This document shows, in pieces, positions 5,759 to 6,778 of a stretch of 6,778 nucleotides of DNA. The translations under genes and the position numbers were made by a program. The notes under the pieces were generated by a model that worked only from the letters and a program-made list of their open reading frames with translations, made no database searches and had not been told where the DNA came from. The DNA is from an uncultured Erysipelotrichaceae bacterium. Its GTDB lineage: Bacteria > Bacillota_I > Bacilli_A > Erysipelotrichales > Erysipelotrichaceae. The stretch spans positions 1-6,778 of the forward strand of contig CAKUQM010000060.1 in the NCBI GenBank assembly GCA_934675465.1, given 5' to 3'. Within the stretch, counting starts at the first letter, position 1, and each line of letters starts with the position of its first letter.

Positions 5759-6778
5759 TGAATATACTAGTAACTGGTTCTAAGGGTATGGTAGGCACTG
5801 CCTTAGTTAATAACCTTAAGAATATAAGAGATGGTAAGAATAAGACTAGAAATATTAAGATAGATGAAATCTATGAATATGATATAGATGGTACTTTTGA
5901 ACAATTAGATGAATATTGTTCAAAATGTGATTTTGTCTTTAATCTAGCAGGAGTAAATAGACCTGAGAACCAAGAAGACTTTATGAAAGGTAACTTTGGT
6001 TTTGCCTCTTTACTTTTAGACACATTAAAGAAACATAATAATAAAGCAGGTATTATGTTATCTTCTTCTATTCAAGCTACATTATCTGGAAGATTTGGTG
6101 ATAGTGAATATGGTAGAAGTAAGAAAGCAGGTGAAGAACTTTTCTTTGATTATGAAAAAGAAACAGGTTCTAAAGTATATGTATATAGATTCCCTAATCT
6201 AATGGGACATTCTAGACCTAAATACAACAGTGCTATTTCTACTTTCTGCTACGCTACTGCCAATGATGAAGAGTTTACTATTAACGATAGAAATACAGAA
6301 CTAGAAGTACTATATATTGATGATCTTATAGAAGGCATGTTTGACTTATTAGAAGGCAAACAACAATACTGTGAATTCAATGGTACTGAAACAGTATTAA
6401 ATGATAATGGAAGATATTGTACTATACCTCTAACTCATAAGGTAACTCTTGGTGAAATAGCTGATTTATTAGAAGAATTTAAAAATCAACCAATAACTCT
6501 TATGATGCCTAAATGTCCTGAAGGAAGCTTTGCGAAGAAACTATTTAGTTTATATCTTACTTATCTTCCTACAAACAAATTCAAATATGAACTTAAAATG
6601 AACTGTGATGACAGGGGTTCTTTTACAGAACTTGTACATACACTAGATTGTGGCCAAGTATCTATTAATATCTCTAAACCAGGTATTACAAAAGGACAAC
6701 ATTGGCACAACTCTAAATGGGAACAATTTATAGTCGTAGCAGGACATGGTCTAATACAAGAAAGAAATATTAATACAG
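5758..6778 (+). CDS. capF: CapF/FnlB-type bifunctional C3-epimerase/C4-reductase, 3' truncated by the window
   Basis: The frame stays open from ATG 5758 to the window end (340 complete codons). It begins MNILVTGSKGMVGTALV, a Rossmann nucleotide site (GxxGxxG at 7-13), and continues with FNLAGVNRP at 61-69, SSSIQA at 102-107, the SDR pair Y118-x3-K122 (EYGRSKK), and FPNLMG at 145-150. A cupin follows from about 280, with DDRGSFTE at 284-291 and the zinc-ligand motif H315-W-H317-x4-E322 inside GITKGQHWHNSKWEQF. In S. aureus CapF the zinc cupin epimerises C3 of the CapE product and the N-terminal SDR reduces C4 with NADPH, giving UDP-N-acetyl-L-pneumosamine. By family length (about 370), some 60 residues, including the likely fourth zinc ligand, lie beyond the window. 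The start overlaps the capG stop by one base, and GGAG at 5742-5745 is a weak, distant Shine-Dalgarno. Confidence 0.92.
   Translation, partial: MNILVTGSKGMVGTALVNNLKNIRDGKNKTRNIKIDEIYEYDIDGTFEQLDEYCSKCDFVFNLAGVNRPENQEDFMKGNFGFASLLLDTLKKHNNKAGIMLSSSIQATLSGRFGDSEYGRSKKAGEELFFDYEKETGSKVYVYRFPNLMGHSRPKYNSAISTFCYATANDEEFTINDRNTELEVLYIDDLIEGMFDLLEGKQQYCEFNGTETVLNDNGRYCTIPLTHKVTLGEIADLLEEFKNQPITLMMPKCPEGSFAKKLFSLYLTYLPTNKFKYELKMNCDDRGSFTELVHTLDCGQVSINISKPGITKGQHWHNSKWEQFIVVAGHGLIQERNINT

Overview
This window looks like part of a capsule or exopolysaccharide gene cluster from a low-GC bacterium, most likely a Bacillota. The DNA is AT-rich, leucine is mostly TTA and arginine mostly AGA, Shine-Dalgarno sites are strong (GGGGGAG, AGGAGG), and all genes lie on the + strand with tight or overlapping spacing. 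TGG is used for Trp in every intact gene and I see no sense TGA, so the standard bacterial code applies.

Layout: (i) 1-96, the last codons of an unidentified upstream gene, overlapping capE; (ii) 83-1123, CapE, a UDP-GlcNAc 4,6-dehydratase/5-epimerase; (iii) 1124-1197, a short spacer with a possible promoter and palindrome; (iv) 1198-3918, a 906-residue superfamily 1 helicase of the RecD/Dda type with about 500 N-terminal residues I cannot assign; (v) about 3945-4516, the remains of a NeuD/PglD-type sugar O-/N-acyltransferase, broken by stops and a frameshift; (vi) 4517-4573, a leader with an inverted repeat whose right arm recurs over the next Shine-Dalgarno; (vii) 4574-5758, CapG, a WecB-type UDP-HexNAc 2-epimerase; (viii) 5758 to the window edge, CapF, a bifunctional C3-epimerase/C4-reductase with a C-terminal zinc cupin, cut off at its 3' end.

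CapE, CapF and CapG are the complete enzyme set for UDP-N-acetyl-L-fucosamine from UDP-GlcNAc. CapE makes the 4-keto-6-deoxy-L-arabino intermediate, CapF epimerises C3 and reduces C4 to UDP-N-acetyl-L-pneumosamine (6-deoxy-L-talosamine), and CapG inverts C2 to give UDP-L-FucNAc. The order here is E-G-F, whereas the Staphylococcus aureus cap5/cap8 and Escherichia coli fnl clusters run E-F-G (A-B-C).

The out-of-place part is 1124 to about 4516. A DNA helicase with no obvious link to polysaccharide synthesis sits inside the operon, directly upstream of a decayed acyltransferase. No transposase, integrase, terminal inverted repeat or target-site duplication is visible around it. I read it as laterally acquired cargo, possibly a genome-defence gene, but the defence role is only inference from its type and location.
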